64,000 nucleotides of DNA from Planctomycetota bacterium (GTDB lineage Bacteria; Planctomycetota; UBA1135; UBA2386): positions 620,001-684,000 of the forward strand of contig JACKHZ010000009.1 of the NCBI GenBank assembly GCA_020638735.1, read 5' to 3'. Positions 17,614 to 24,745 of this stretch are shown piece by piece. Position 1 is the stretch's first letter; each line of letters starts with the position of its first letter. The notes beneath the pieces were generated by a model. That model ran no database searches, was not told where the DNA came from, and saw nothing but the letters and a program-made list of their open reading frames with translations. A program made the position numbers and the translations under genes.

Positions 17614-18365
17614 CCGACGCAGCTTCGACCAGCGAGTGGCGCAACGCCTTCCTGCCGATCGGCGTGCGCATCGGCGAACGCTGGGAGCCGCGCGGCGGCG
17701 GCGTGCTCCTGCTCGAACGCCCGTTCGTCTGGCTCGTGACGGCGCGCGCCGTGGTCACCGGCTGCGCCGACGCGTCGCCGAGCGTCTGGGTGCCGCGCAG
17801 CACCGGCCACGGCCTGCTCGACCTCGGGCAAACGATGCGCGACTTCGGCCTCGAGTGGGTCCACCACCCGGCTGGCCTCAGCGCGACGATCTTGCCGCTC
17901 AACCCGAGCTTCAGCGTGAAGGCGTTCGGCGAGGGGCAGTGCGCGCGCGTGCGCGACCTGCAGCCGCTTCAGCCGACGGCGACGATCGGCGCGCTCTACG
18001 GCACCGAGCTCGCCGCCGAGCAGGCCGCGCTGATCGCCGCCTGTGACGGCATCGTCTCCAGCGTCAACCCGCGCTCCGGCGAGATCCTGTCGACCGCGCC
18101 GCTGCTGTCGCGCAACGCCGGCGCGCCGCTGCTGTTGACCTCGCCGCACAGCGGCCAGGTGGCGCTCTGCGGCATCGTGCTCGGCAACCTCCTGGCCGCC
18201 GAAACGGACCCCCGCGCGATGCCGGTGCGCTTCAGCCGGGCGATCTGCGTCGACGCGGCGCTCGAGCTGCTGCGCAGCGAGGCGGCGAAGGCGCAGCAAC
18301 AGCGGGCGACGGCGGCCACCGAAGCCGCGCGCCGCGGCACACCGCCGACCGAGGCGCAACCGTGA
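17610..18365 (+). CDS. Trypsin-fold protein lacking the catalytic triad; candidate partner or immunity protein
   Basis: A 251-aa protein starting at GTG 17610, overlapping the protease-fusion gene by 4 nt (GTGA). The pattern follows chymotrypsin-like bacterial proteases: a WLVTARAVV strand where active homologues have LVTNRHVV, later SATILPL in place of DLAVLPL, and RNAGAPLLL in place of the GNSGSPV loop, ending VALCGIVLG. So His becomes Ala47, Asp becomes Ser91 and Ser becomes Ala170: the whole triad is lost. There is no signal peptide. The tail (about 210-251) is Ala/Gln rich. Its place directly after the S41 fusion suggests an inhibitor, immunity protein or chaperone. The fold match is by eye and moderately sure; the role is inference. 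Confidence 0.65.
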   Translation: MTDAASTSEWRNAFLPIGVRIGERWEPRGGGVLLLERPFVWLVTARAVVTGCADASPSVWVPRSTGHGLLDLGQTMRDFGLEWVHHPAGLSATILPLNPSFSVKAFGEGQCARVRDLQPLQPTATIGALYGTELAAEQAALIAACDGIVSSVNPRSGEILSTAPLLSRNAGAPLLLTSPHSGQVALCGIVLGNLLAAETDPRAMPVRFSRAICVDAALELLRSEAAKAQQQRATAATEAARRGTPPTEAQP

Positions 18366-18919
18366 CGGTGTTCGCCGGCAGCGCGCGCGTGCTCGCGGTC
18401 GAGACCGACGGCCGACCGCGCGTGATCGTGCTCGGCGCGCCGGCCGACGGCGCGCCGGCCGACGGCGCACTGGCCCACGGCGCACTGGCCGCGCCGATCA
18501 TCGCCGACTGGGCGATCCCGTTCCGCTACACGCCCGAGACCGGCGACCTGCTGCAGGTGCTCGGCCAACACGGCCGCTTCTGGGTGACCGGCGTCGTGCA
18601 CGGCCGCGGCCGCTCGCAGCTGGCGTTCCGCGGCGACACCGCCGTGCACGCATCCGGCGCGCTGCGCCTCGGCGCCGACGGCGGCGTGCGGCTGGAGGCT
18701 CCCACAGTGCACGTCGAGGCCGCCGGGCTCGAGACCGACGCCGACACCATCGTCTCCCACGCGGACGCGCAGGACACGACCGTTCACGGCCAGCTCGACG
18801 AACGCGCCGGCGCGGTCGAGCGGCAGATCGACGGCGACGACGATCGCACGGCCGGCCGCCACGCCACGGTCGCCGAGCGCGTCGTCAAGATCGACGGTGA
18901 CCTGCTGCGGCTGAGCTGA
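18362..18919 (+). CDS. DUF3540 family T6SS accessory protein (copy 2)
   Basis: A 185-aa paralogue of the protein at 7798-8388, starting at GTG 18362 and overlapping the upstream gene by 4 nt. The shared layout is IPFRYTPETGDLLQVLGQHG, FWVTGVVHGRG, LAFRGDTAVHASGALRLGA, VRLEAPTVHVEAAG and a C-terminal end KIDGDLLRLS matching TIDGDQLHLGH of copy 1. Near residues 26-43 there is a short tandem of A-P-A-D-G-like units, also visible in the DNA as repeats around 18436-18485. The two copies bracket the VgrG-to-PAAR cassette, perhaps one per spike variant. The function of the family is not known to me. Confidence 0.8.
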   Translation: MTVFAGSARVLAVETDGRPRVIVLGAPADGAPADGALAHGALAAPIIADWAIPFRYTPETGDLLQVLGQHGRFWVTGVVHGRGRSQLAFRGDTAVHASGALRLGADGGVRLEAPTVHVEAAGLETDADTIVSHADAQDTTVHGQLDERAGAVERQIDGDDDRTAGRHATVAERVVKIDGDLLRLS

Positions 18920-18974
18920 TCCAGGCCCTTTTGCGGCGGCGCCGCGACGGGTCAACGGCTACTTTCTGCGCCCG

Positions 18975-19892
18975 ATGGTGTCGGATTCCCAGCCCTCCGA
19001 ACTCACGACGACCACCGTCGAGGTGCCGTTCGAGACGCTCGCCGCGCTGCTCGGCGCCGCCTCCGCCGGCCGCACACTGGCCGGCAGCGGCGGCGCCAAC
19101 GCGGCGCGCATGCTCGACGCCTTCGACGCCTTCTCGACGCCAGGCGCGCTCGCGACGCAGCCCAGCCCCGAGACCACCGCGCAGCTGGCCCGCGAGGTCG
19201 CGCTGCTGAAGCTGCGGGCGTTCCGCTCGTTGTGCCGCGTGCTGGCCGCCGCCGAGGACCCGGACCAGGAGCTGCTGTCGTTGCAGGTCATAGGCGTGCT
19301 GCGGCTGTCACCGCTTTCGCCGGCGCCGGCGCGGTGGCAGTTCGAGCTCGGTCTGCAGCTGGGCGACCAGACGCTGGGCATCATGCCGGGTCACGCCGGC
19401 GCGGCCGACGGCCGCCCGACGCTGGGCCTGCTGCTGGCGAAGCTGCTGCTCGTGCACGACGCCCAGAGCGGCGACCGCGTCGAAGCGCTGGTCGGCGAAC
19501 TGGCCGAACGCCTGGACGGCGGCGCCGGCGCCGCCAAGGTGCGCGAGCAGCTCGCCCAGGACGCCAGCCTCGACGCGCGAGCGGTGCTGTTCGACAGCGA
19601 TCGTCGCGAGCTGCTGGCCGAACCGCCGTTGCCGCGGTCCCTGTGGGCCGACGTGCTGGCCGAAGCGGTGCTGCTGGCCGCGCCCGGCACGGCGCCCCGC
19701 GCCAGCGCGCCGGCGGCGCCGCGCCCGCCCGGCGCGCCGGCAGCTGGACCGCTCGCGGCGGCGCTGCCAGGCGTCCTGAAGCGGGTCGACCAGCTGTCGC
19801 AGCAGCTGTCGGTCGAAGCGTTCGGTCGTGCCGCGCGCGACGCGGAGCTGCGGCGGGTGCTGCAGGAGCACGCCCGGCGCGGGCACGGCTGA
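18975..19892 (+). CDS. Hypothetical protein at end of T6SS cassette
   Basis: A 305-aa protein that I do not recognise. It follows the second DUF3540 gene after 55 nt and is the last + strand gene of the block. It is helix-rich and Ala/Leu-rich: an N-terminal segment (VPFETLAALLGAASAG), a middle part with LLSLQVIGVLRLSPLSPAP and WQFELGLQLGDQTLG, a Pro/Ala-rich linker near 235-255, and a C-terminal helix VLKRVDQLSQQLSVEAFG. There is no signal peptide or obvious catalytic motif. Codon usage resembles the rest of the block. It may be an accessory T6SS component, but that rests only on position. Confidence 0.7.
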   Translation: MVSDSQPSELTTTTVEVPFETLAALLGAASAGRTLAGSGGANAARMLDAFDAFSTPGALATQPSPETTAQLAREVALLKLRAFRSLCRVLAAAEDPDQELLSLQVIGVLRLSPLSPAPARWQFELGLQLGDQTLGIMPGHAGAADGRPTLGLLLAKLLLVHDAQSGDRVEALVGELAERLDGGAGAAKVREQLAQDASLDARAVLFDSDRRELLAEPPLPRSLWADVLAEAVLLAAPGTAPRASAPAAPRPPGAPAAGPLAAALPGVLKRVDQLSQQLSVEAFGRAARDAELRRVLQEHARRGHG

Positions 19893-19959
19893 CGGGGCGC
19901 GCGCGGACGGGCGGAGCACCGTTCGCCCGGAGCACTCACGCCAAGAGACGCGGGCACGT

Positions 19960-20367
19960 TCACCGCGGCGGGACGACATCGCCAGGCAGGCCGGTGACGC
20001 CGTCGACCTCGCCAACGAACCGTTCGCCGTAGAAGCTGGCCCGCACTTCGATCGGCGGGACGATGTGCCGATTGAACTCGCCCAGCTCCTCGGCCGGCAC
20101 CCACAGCTCCCGATGCTGCGCGCCGCCGACGACCTGCACCGCGTAGCGGGCGACGAACGCATCTTCGACGTCGAACGCGAGCACCGTTCCGGCGAAGCCG
20201 GAGGCCTGGTCGGTGCAGTTCCAGTCGCGGGCGATCTGCACTGCGTAGTCCTCGTCGAGCACCGGATAGAAGATCGGCTGCCCGGCGAGGCGCGGCGGGA
20301 ATGCGTTCCAGCCGGATCGCGCGATCAGGCGCAATTCGTGCACGCCGACGGGGCGGAAGAGCTTCAT
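19960..20367 (-). CDS. ADP-ribosylation/crystallin J1-type small protein
   Basis: A 135-aa protein starting at ATG 20367. It matches a widespread small family that databases label 'ADP-ribosylation/crystallin J1', with the hallmarks MKLFRPVGVHELRLIA, FPPRLAGQPIFYPVLDEDYA, IARDWNCTDQASGF and HRELWVPAEELGEFNRHI. The label comes from annotation transfer; I know of no experimental function, and the family is not clearly an ADP-ribosylhydrolase. It converges with the T6SS block, separated by 67 nt that include a weak GC hairpin (19908-19929). The last 15 residues go beyond the usual end of the family. Confidence 0.8.
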   Translation of the reverse strand: MKLFRPVGVHELRLIARSGWNAFPPRLAGQPIFYPVLDEDYAVQIARDWNCTDQASGFAGTVLAFDVEDAFVARYAVQVVGGAQHRELWVPAEELGEFNRHIVPPIEVRASFYGERFVGEVDGVTGLPGDVVPPR

Positions 20368-20420
20368 GGCGCGACACAGTCTACGGCCGGTCGCCCGGCA
20401 CGCGAACGCGGCGACGAGGC

Positions 20421-21374
20421 TCAGTACTCGTAGATCTGGAAGGCCCTGGACGTGGCCAGCACGCCGCTGTCGAGCCGGACAGACTGCGAGTAGAGCATCA
20501 ACGGCCGCGCCACAGGGGGCACGACCAGCGTCTCCGCGGCGAGCGACGGCAACAGCACGATCAGGTCCGGCCGCGGAATCAGCACACAAGGCAGCACCGG
20601 CGAGAACGGTCCAGGCGCCTGGCTGCCGAGGTAGAGCGGCTGCGTGGCCAGGCCGAACACCGCGACGGCGATGCCCGGGTGCTGCGAGTTGACCCAGAAG
20701 TCGAGGTTGCCGTCGAAGCGCGGCGAAACGACATAGCCGGCTTCGATGCAGCCGGACAGCATCGGGAACGCCGTCGCGTTGCCCGGCGTGCCGGTCAGGC
20801 GCAGCGACGAGAACACGGAGCCGCTGCCGACGACGGCGGCGCCGAGCTGACACCGGATGGCGACCGGCGTCGGGCCGACGAGCACGAACACGTCCGTGGC
20901 AGGAGGCGACAGATCGTCGAGCTCGAAGGCGCCGTCGTCGTTCACGTCGACGCGCGCGACCGGCAGCGGGTTGCCGGCGGTGCCGCCGACGTAGCGTTCG
21001 AGCCTGAGCGAGATCGGCATCGGCGTCGGCGAACTGAGGGTGACGATCAGCTCGTGAGGCCCCCCATCCGCCTGCGCGGGCGCCGTCCCGGTGACCCAGG
21101 CCGACGCATCGAGGTAGACGTCGAGGGAGTAGGGATGGACGGTCGAGTTCCAGGAGAGTTCGGCCAACGCGTGGGTGCCGGCGCCGTCCGTCTCCGCGGC
21201 CCCGCCGTAGCCCGAGGCGGCGAGCGGGCCGGCGGCTACGGGGATGACCTGCTGGCTCGTGCCGACGCTGGCCGAGAGGGTCGAGGCCGAGGCAGCGGCG
21301 ATGCTGATGTTCTGGGCGTGCGCAGCGGCGGCGAACGCGAACAGGGAGAGCGACAGGGGCAAGCGGTTGGTCAT
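20421..21374 (-). CDS. Secreted hypothetical protein with planctomycete-type C-terminal tail
   Basis: A 317-aa exported protein. Residues 1-20 are a Sec signal peptide (MTNRLPLSLSLFAFAAAAHA, cleavage likely after AHA). The mature part is beta-rich and Ser/Thr/Gly rich. A Ca-binding-like DVNDDGAFELDD motif (near residues 142-153) resembles a dockerin/EF-hand loop inside LPVARVDVNDDG. The C-terminus runs RPLMLYSQSVRLDSG, a pattern also seen in modified form at the ends of the secreted proteins at 47634-48758 and 63656-64000. No enzyme family is recognised. The gene starts just left of the integron, so it probably belongs to the core chromosome. Confidence 0.8.
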   Translation of the reverse strand: MTNRLPLSLSLFAFAAAAHAQNISIAAASASTLSASVGTSQQVIPVAAGPLAASGYGGAAETDGAGTHALAELSWNSTVHPYSLDVYLDASAWVTGTAPAQADGGPHELIVTLSSPTPMPISLRLERYVGGTAGNPLPVARVDVNDDGAFELDDLSPPATDVFVLVGPTPVAIRCQLGAAVVGSGSVFSSLRLTGTPGNATAFPMLSGCIEAGYVVSPRFDGNLDFWVNSQHPGIAVAVFGLATQPLYLGSQAPGPFSPVLPCVLIPRPDLIVLLPSLAAETLVVPPVARPLMLYSQSVRLDSGVLATSRAFQIYEY

Positions 21375-21475
21375 GAGGGCTCCATCTCTTGGCGCCTGCG
21401 ACCACGGCGCACGGCAATGTTAGCCCGCGTGCTCGCGCGTGTAACGCCGCTGGCGCGCGCTGCGACTCCACCGAC

Positions 21476-21808
21476 TCACGAGCTACGCTCGCCGCGGACA
21501 GCTCCGTCGGCGAGCTCCGACCTCCTATGCCTCGGCAAGTCGCGCTCGAGTTGGCGGTGACCGTCGACCGCGAGCCAGATCGTGCCCGGCTCGTGCTCCT
21601 CGACCCAACCCTCGATCCGTACGCCACCGGCTTCTCGGAAGAGGTAGCGCTTCGGACTCACGTCGACTGCGCCGGATTCGTCTGGGCGCGCATCGTCCAC
21701 CGCCCTCTGGATCTCCTGGTGCGCGAGTCCGACGCCGTGCCCGCACTCCATGCCGAGAGCGACGAGCCGCAGGTGCGTTCCGATGTCGATGAGCGCGCGG
21801 GCCACCAT
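21476..21808 (-). CDS. Possible last-cassette small protein
   Basis: A 110-aa reading frame starting at ATG 21808, with a GAGG 10 nt upstream. It lies immediately after the attC site at 21881-21949 and is read in the cassette direction, so it is the expected fourth cassette gene. The centre (SPKRYLFREAGGVRIEGW, then VEEHEPGTIWLAVDG) looks like a genuine beta-rich domain. The C-terminal end is low complexity and may be non-native. No family is recognised, and no attC site is visible to its left, so the cassette may be truncated or its site eroded. Confidence 0.45.
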   Translation of the reverse strand: MVARALIDIGTHLRLVALGMECGHGVGLAHQEIQRAVDDARPDESGAVDVSPKRYLFREAGGVRIEGWVEEHEPGTIWLAVDGHRQLERDLPRHRRSELADGAVRGERSS

Positions 21809-21880
21809 GCCTGTCTTACCTCGGGCGCGGCTGCTGGATGCAGTGCTTGGTGCAGAGTCTTTCCCCCGAATCCGCAGCTG

Positions 21881-21949
21881 GTCCAACGGATCGGCCGCTG
21901 AGCTGCAAGCGCCGCTACGGGGCTCGCCAGCTCCTGCGGCTAGTTGGGC
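21881..21949 (-). other. Integron attC site A (69 bp)
   Basis: Read on the - strand, the site has R'' GCCCAAC, a 2-nt spacer, L'' GCCGCAGGAGCTG, a central loop, L' CAGCTCAGCGGC, a 6-nt spacer and R' GTTGGAC. L'' pairs with L' apart from one extra base, the extrahelical base expected of attC. It lies downstream of the ankyrin gene. R'' of this site is the exact complement of the core that opens the ankyrin cassette (GTTGGGC at 22830-22836), as required if both came from one cassette circle. Confidence 0.85.
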
Positions 21950-21982
21950 AGCCACTGTAGCAGGTGATCCGACACAAGGGGA

Positions 21983-22804
21983 TTACTCACCCGGGCGCGA
22001 CTCGTGAGTCTTGAGTAGCGAAAGCACCACCCTGCCTGCCTCGTCAGTGCGCTGCGCTGCACGGTCGAGCGCGGTCAACCCCATCCAGCCTGGAATGGTC
22101 GGATCCGCGCCGGCACCCATCAGCAAACTCGCCAACTCCGGGGAACATGCATCTGCGACCAGACCAAGTGGTGTCTCACCGATGCGGTCCTCGCAGTGCC
22201 GGTTCACGTCGGCTCCAGCAGCGAGCAGCATGCGCATGATGTCGAGATGCCCTTTGCGCGCAGCCTTGTGCAGCGGCGTCTCCGCCAGGTCGTCGTCGAA
22301 GTCCTCGATTGGCCAGCCATCGGCAATTGCTTGTCGCACCTCCGCCTCGCGTCCGGCATCCGCCGCAGCGTGCAGGCGCCAGTCCACCCGCCTCGACAGG
22401 ATGTCACGCGTTGCATCGAGCACCTCCCGCCAGTCCGCGTCGTCGCCGTCCAGGCTGAGCACAGCGAAGTCAGTCACCCCCACGCCCATCCCGAGCACGG
22501 TGCCATCGAAGTAGAAGTCGACCGCCTTCTTGGGGGAACGGAGGCAATCCGCCGCAGACAGCACGCCTTCCTCCCAAAGGTCGGCTCCCGGCCCTCCGAA
22601 GCCCATGACCGGAGAAGCGCCAGCGTCGGCCAGAGCTTCCTTGAGTCGCTCGACGGCGGCCCGCCGCTCGCCAGGGTCGAAGGCTATTGGTAGAACCCCG
22701 AACGGCGCCTCGAGGGTGGGCAGATGCAGGTCGTCGACGGTCGGCATGCGAACGACCACCACTCGGCGCGGCACCGTTGTCGAGACCCACTCGAACTGCC
22801 CCAT
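21983..22804 (-). CDS. Ankyrin-repeat protein in an integron cassette
   Basis: A 273-aa protein. The N-terminal 130 residues form an unrecognised alpha/beta domain (RVVVVRMPTVDDLHLPTLEA; PKKAVDFYFDGTVLGMGVG). From about 140 to 265 there are about four ankyrin repeats, e.g. DLAETPLHKAARKGHLDIMR, MLLAAGADVN and ETPLGLVADACSPELASLL. It is probably cytoplasmic, with no signal peptide. It fills the cassette between cores 22830-22836 and 21881-21887. Codon choice has less GC at third positions than nearby core genes, which suits foreign origin. Ankyrin proteins mediate protein binding; a role in immunity or regulation is guesswork. Confidence 0.85.
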   Translation of the reverse strand: MGQFEWVSTTVPRRVVVVRMPTVDDLHLPTLEAPFGVLPIAFDPGERRAAVERLKEALADAGASPVMGFGGPGADLWEEGVLSAADCLRSPKKAVDFYFDGTVLGMGVGVTDFAVLSLDGDDADWREVLDATRDILSRRVDWRLHAAADAGREAEVRQAIADGWPIEDFDDDLAETPLHKAARKGHLDIMRMLLAAGADVNRHCEDRIGETPLGLVADACSPELASLLMGAGADPTIPGWMGLTALDRAAQRTDEAGRVVLSLLKTHESRPGE

Positions 22805-22829
22805 GCTTCAACACACCGCAGTCTGGCCT

Positions 22830-22893
22830 GCCCAACGTCTTTGGCCCCTCAGCTGCCGCGCGAAGCGCGGTCAGCTGCTGGGGCTCGTTGGAC
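22830..22893 (-). other. Integron attC site B (64 bp)
   Basis: On the - strand: R'' GTCCAAC, a 2-nt spacer, L'' GCCCCAGCAGCTGACCGCG, a short loop, L' CGCGGCAGCTGAGGGGC, a 7-nt spacer and R' GTTGGGC. L'' carries two extra bases relative to L'. The end of the 117-aa cassette gene (stop at 22871) lies inside it, a common arrangement. R'' complements exactly the opening core of its own cassette (GTTGGAC at 23237-23243). Confidence 0.87.
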
Positions 22894-23224
22894 GGCCACC
22901 GTACCGGGTGATCATCTCGGTGGCCAGAGTGGTCGTCAGCAGCCCGTTGATCTCTGGTGATGACAACACGAAGAGCGCATCGCCCAGTTCAGGCGGGCAA
23001 CCAACATCCTCTCGCAGCTCCAGGGCATCCGCCCACGTCTCAACATCGTGCGACGTCAATTCTCCGCGAATGAAGCGATGCAGGACCGCAACCAAGTGAT
23101 CAGGAGTCAGGTGGATGAGCTCACGATCGGAGGCGAAAGGGAACTCAGCGACGCGGGCCGCTGCGGCTGCGACGGGTGGCCTGCATTCGATGAGATCCCG
23201 CAGTGCCTGAGTCCGATCGGTCAT
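22871..23224 (-). CDS. Hypothetical 117-aa protein in an integron cassette
   Basis: Starts at ATG 23224, 12 nt inside the cassette boundary; a TTG at 23242 in the core site is less likely. The protein is helix-rich: TDRTQALRDLIECRPPVA, then HLTPDHLVAVLHRFIRGELT, VETWADALELREDVG and LFVLSSPEINGLLTTTLA. It resembles small hypothetical proteins with an 'L..D.V..VL..F..GE....E.WA...E.R.D.G' pattern, whose role I do not know. Its stop lies within attC site B. The cassette is only about 410 bp and carries this single gene. There is no membrane or signal sequence. Confidence 0.75.
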   Translation of the reverse strand: MTDRTQALRDLIECRPPVAAAAARVAEFPFASDRELIHLTPDHLVAVLHRFIRGELTSHDVETWADALELREDVGCPPELGDALFVLSSPEINGLLTTTLATEMITRYGGRPTSPSS

Positions 23225-23236
23225 GCCGCCTGGCCC

Positions 23237-23334
23237 GTCCAACGAAGAGGATTCTATCCGGAGGAAGTCGCGCAGATGCTCCGACGTTGGCCAACATCCT
23301 GACCGCGACTTCTTCCGGATAGAATCAGTTGAAC
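23237..23334 (-). other. Integron attC site C (98 bp, long 23-bp arms)
   Basis: On the - strand: R'' GTTCAAC, a 1-nt spacer, a 23-nt L'' arm (23304-23326), a 31-nt loop, the matching 23-nt L' arm (23250-23272), a 6-nt spacer and R' GTTGGAC. The arms differ at one base. The short R''-L'' spacer and the longer L'-R' spacer match sites A and B, which fixes the same orientation for all three. R'' complements the core GTTGAAC at 25725-25731, about 2.4 kb away, the other edge of the same cassette. Confidence 0.8.
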
Positions 23335-23580
23335 GAAGCCGCGGTGCAACGCCCTATGGGCTTCGAATCGCCGACGGCATCCCCGCGGCGGCCCGGGAGC
23401 TCCTGCCGGACACTCTGGCCGACTTGGCACATCCCCTGGAGCTGCTTGCTGCGCTTCCATTCGGCGCGGCCGACAAGGGAGTGGGGCCCAACGCGTTGCC
23501 GTCCGTCGAGGCCATACGGACCCTCTCTGAGGCGGCCCCAACGGTCACCATGTTCAAGGCAGAGATCGTCGTCCGTGGGC
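23335..23580 (+). other. Segment between attC C and the transposase; possible gene remnant
   Basis: 246 bp with no complete gene. One + strand frame stays open from inside attC site C to 23621. It reads plausibly as protein (ELLPDTLADLAHPLELLAAL, then FGAADKGVGPNALPS), with GC-rich third positions, but it has no start codon after the attC site and it runs into the transposase region. It may be a cassette gene broken by insertion of the IS91-like element. A 7-bp inverted repeat CGAAGCC/GGCTTCG (23334-23365) is also present. A chance frame remains possible. Confidence 0.3.
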
Positions 23581-24738
23581 TCATGAAGAGTCGAGGAGCA
23601 GAGTCATGGTCACGTCGGTGAACGGCCCGCGATGCAGCTGCCCCTTGCCGCAAGCCGGGCAGCTCACGTCGAACGGCTCGAAGGGAGTGACGCCGACAAC
23701 CGCAGAGATGGGCATCGCGGCACCGACCTGCAGCCGCGCGAGCGCGAGGTTGATGGCACGGCGACGGTTGGCGAGCAATCCGTAGTGCCGAATGCGCTGC
23801 AGCCCCTTCGGCAAGACATGCAGCAAGAACCTGCGCAAGAACTCGACCCCTGGCAAGGTCATGGTGCGATGGCGGCCGTCTTGCGCACGATCACGCACAC
23901 GAAATGTCACGCTGGCGTCATCGATGCCGAGGATGCGGCTGTTGCCGATGGCAACTCGGTGCGTGTAGCGCGCCAAGTACTTGAGCACCTGCTCGGGTCC
24001 GCCGAAGGGCGCCTTGCTGTAGACGACCCAGGGCGTGGCCATCGCACGATCGAGGCACTGCGCGAAGCAATCGGGGTCACGTAGCGCCGCCAACTTGCCA
24101 TGGAAGCCCAGTTCGCCGCACTCGAACGCCGCTCGCAACAGCGCGACGAAGCGCCCGCGGTACATCTTCGACAGCACCCGCACGGGTAGGAAGAAGCCCG
24201 GACGACACGCGACCCACGATCCGTCTGCGGACAGCCCACCGCCCGGCACGACACAGTGCACGTGCGGATGGTGCCGCAAGTCCTGACTCCACGTGTGCAG
24301 CACGGAGACGAAGCCGATCTCCGCACCGAGATGCCGCTCGTCCGCCGCGATTGTCTGCAGCGTCTCCGACGACGCACGAAACAGGATGCCGTAGAGCACC
24401 CGCTTGTTCTGCAGCACGATCGCGGCGATCTCCTCGGGTACCGTGAACACGACGTGGAAGTACTCGACCGGTAGCAGGTCCTTCGCCCGGTCGTCGAGCC
24501 ACTTCGCCTGACGTGTGCCTTGGCACTTTGGGCAATGCCGGTTGCGGCAGCTGTTGTAGGCGATGCGGCGATAATCGCAGTGATCGCATGCTTCGACGTG
24601 ACCGCCGAGCTGCGCAGTACGGCAGGCGGTCAGCGCGTGCATGACGCGCTTCTGGTCAAGCGAGACCGGCGCCTCGGCGAGCAACTGCTCGCTGAAGCGA
24701 TCTATCACGTCTGCCACCTCGAACGTGGCCCGGGCCAT
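23581..24738 (-). CDS. tnpA: IS91-family HUH transposase
   Basis: A 385-aa IS91-type rolling-circle transposase starting at ATG 24736-24738. It has an N-terminal zinc-binding region (CDHCDYRRIAYNSCRNRHC followed by PKCQGTRQAKWL), the HUH motif in RHHPHVHCVVPGGG, and a catalytic tyrosine in YLARYTHRVAIGNSRI. A second Cys pair near the C-terminus (SCPACGKG) is typical. It nicks and joins single-stranded DNA at the element's origin end. It lies 7 nt after the tyrosine recombinase gene, the two-gene layout of several IS91 relatives. The reading frame is intact. Confidence 0.95.
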   Translation of the reverse strand: MARATFEVADVIDRFSEQLLAEAPVSLDQKRVMHALTACRTAQLGGHVEACDHCDYRRIAYNSCRNRHCPKCQGTRQAKWLDDRAKDLLPVEYFHVVFTVPEEIAAIVLQNKRVLYGILFRASSETLQTIAADERHLGAEIGFVSVLHTWSQDLRHHPHVHCVVPGGGLSADGSWVACRPGFFLPVRVLSKMYRGRFVALLRAAFECGELGFHGKLAALRDPDCFAQCLDRAMATPWVVYSKAPFGGPEQVLKYLARYTHRVAIGNSRILGIDDASVTFRVRDRAQDGRHRTMTLPGVEFLRRFLLHVLPKGLQRIRHYGLLANRRRAINLALARLQVGAAMPISAVVGVTPFEPFDVSCPACGKGQLHRGPFTDVTMTLLLDSS

Positions 24739-24745
24739 GTCGGCG

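Noticed and set aside
19908..19929. GC hairpin between the T6SS block and the convergent small gene as a terminator
   Set aside because: The stem is only 6 bp with a 10-nt loop and no U-tract on either strand, so a terminator cannot be claimed.
21389..21901. 170-aa + strand frame opposite the small cassette gene
   Set aside because: It runs across attC site A and its start lies in the upstream region of the secreted protein. The - strand frame has a ribosome site and cassette orientation.
23250..23326. 23-bp inverted repeat as a transcription terminator or IS terminal repeat
   Set aside because: Both arms sit between GTCCAAC and GTTGAAC cores with the same spacers as the other two attC sites, and IS91 relatives lack terminal inverted repeats. 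The attC reading explains more.
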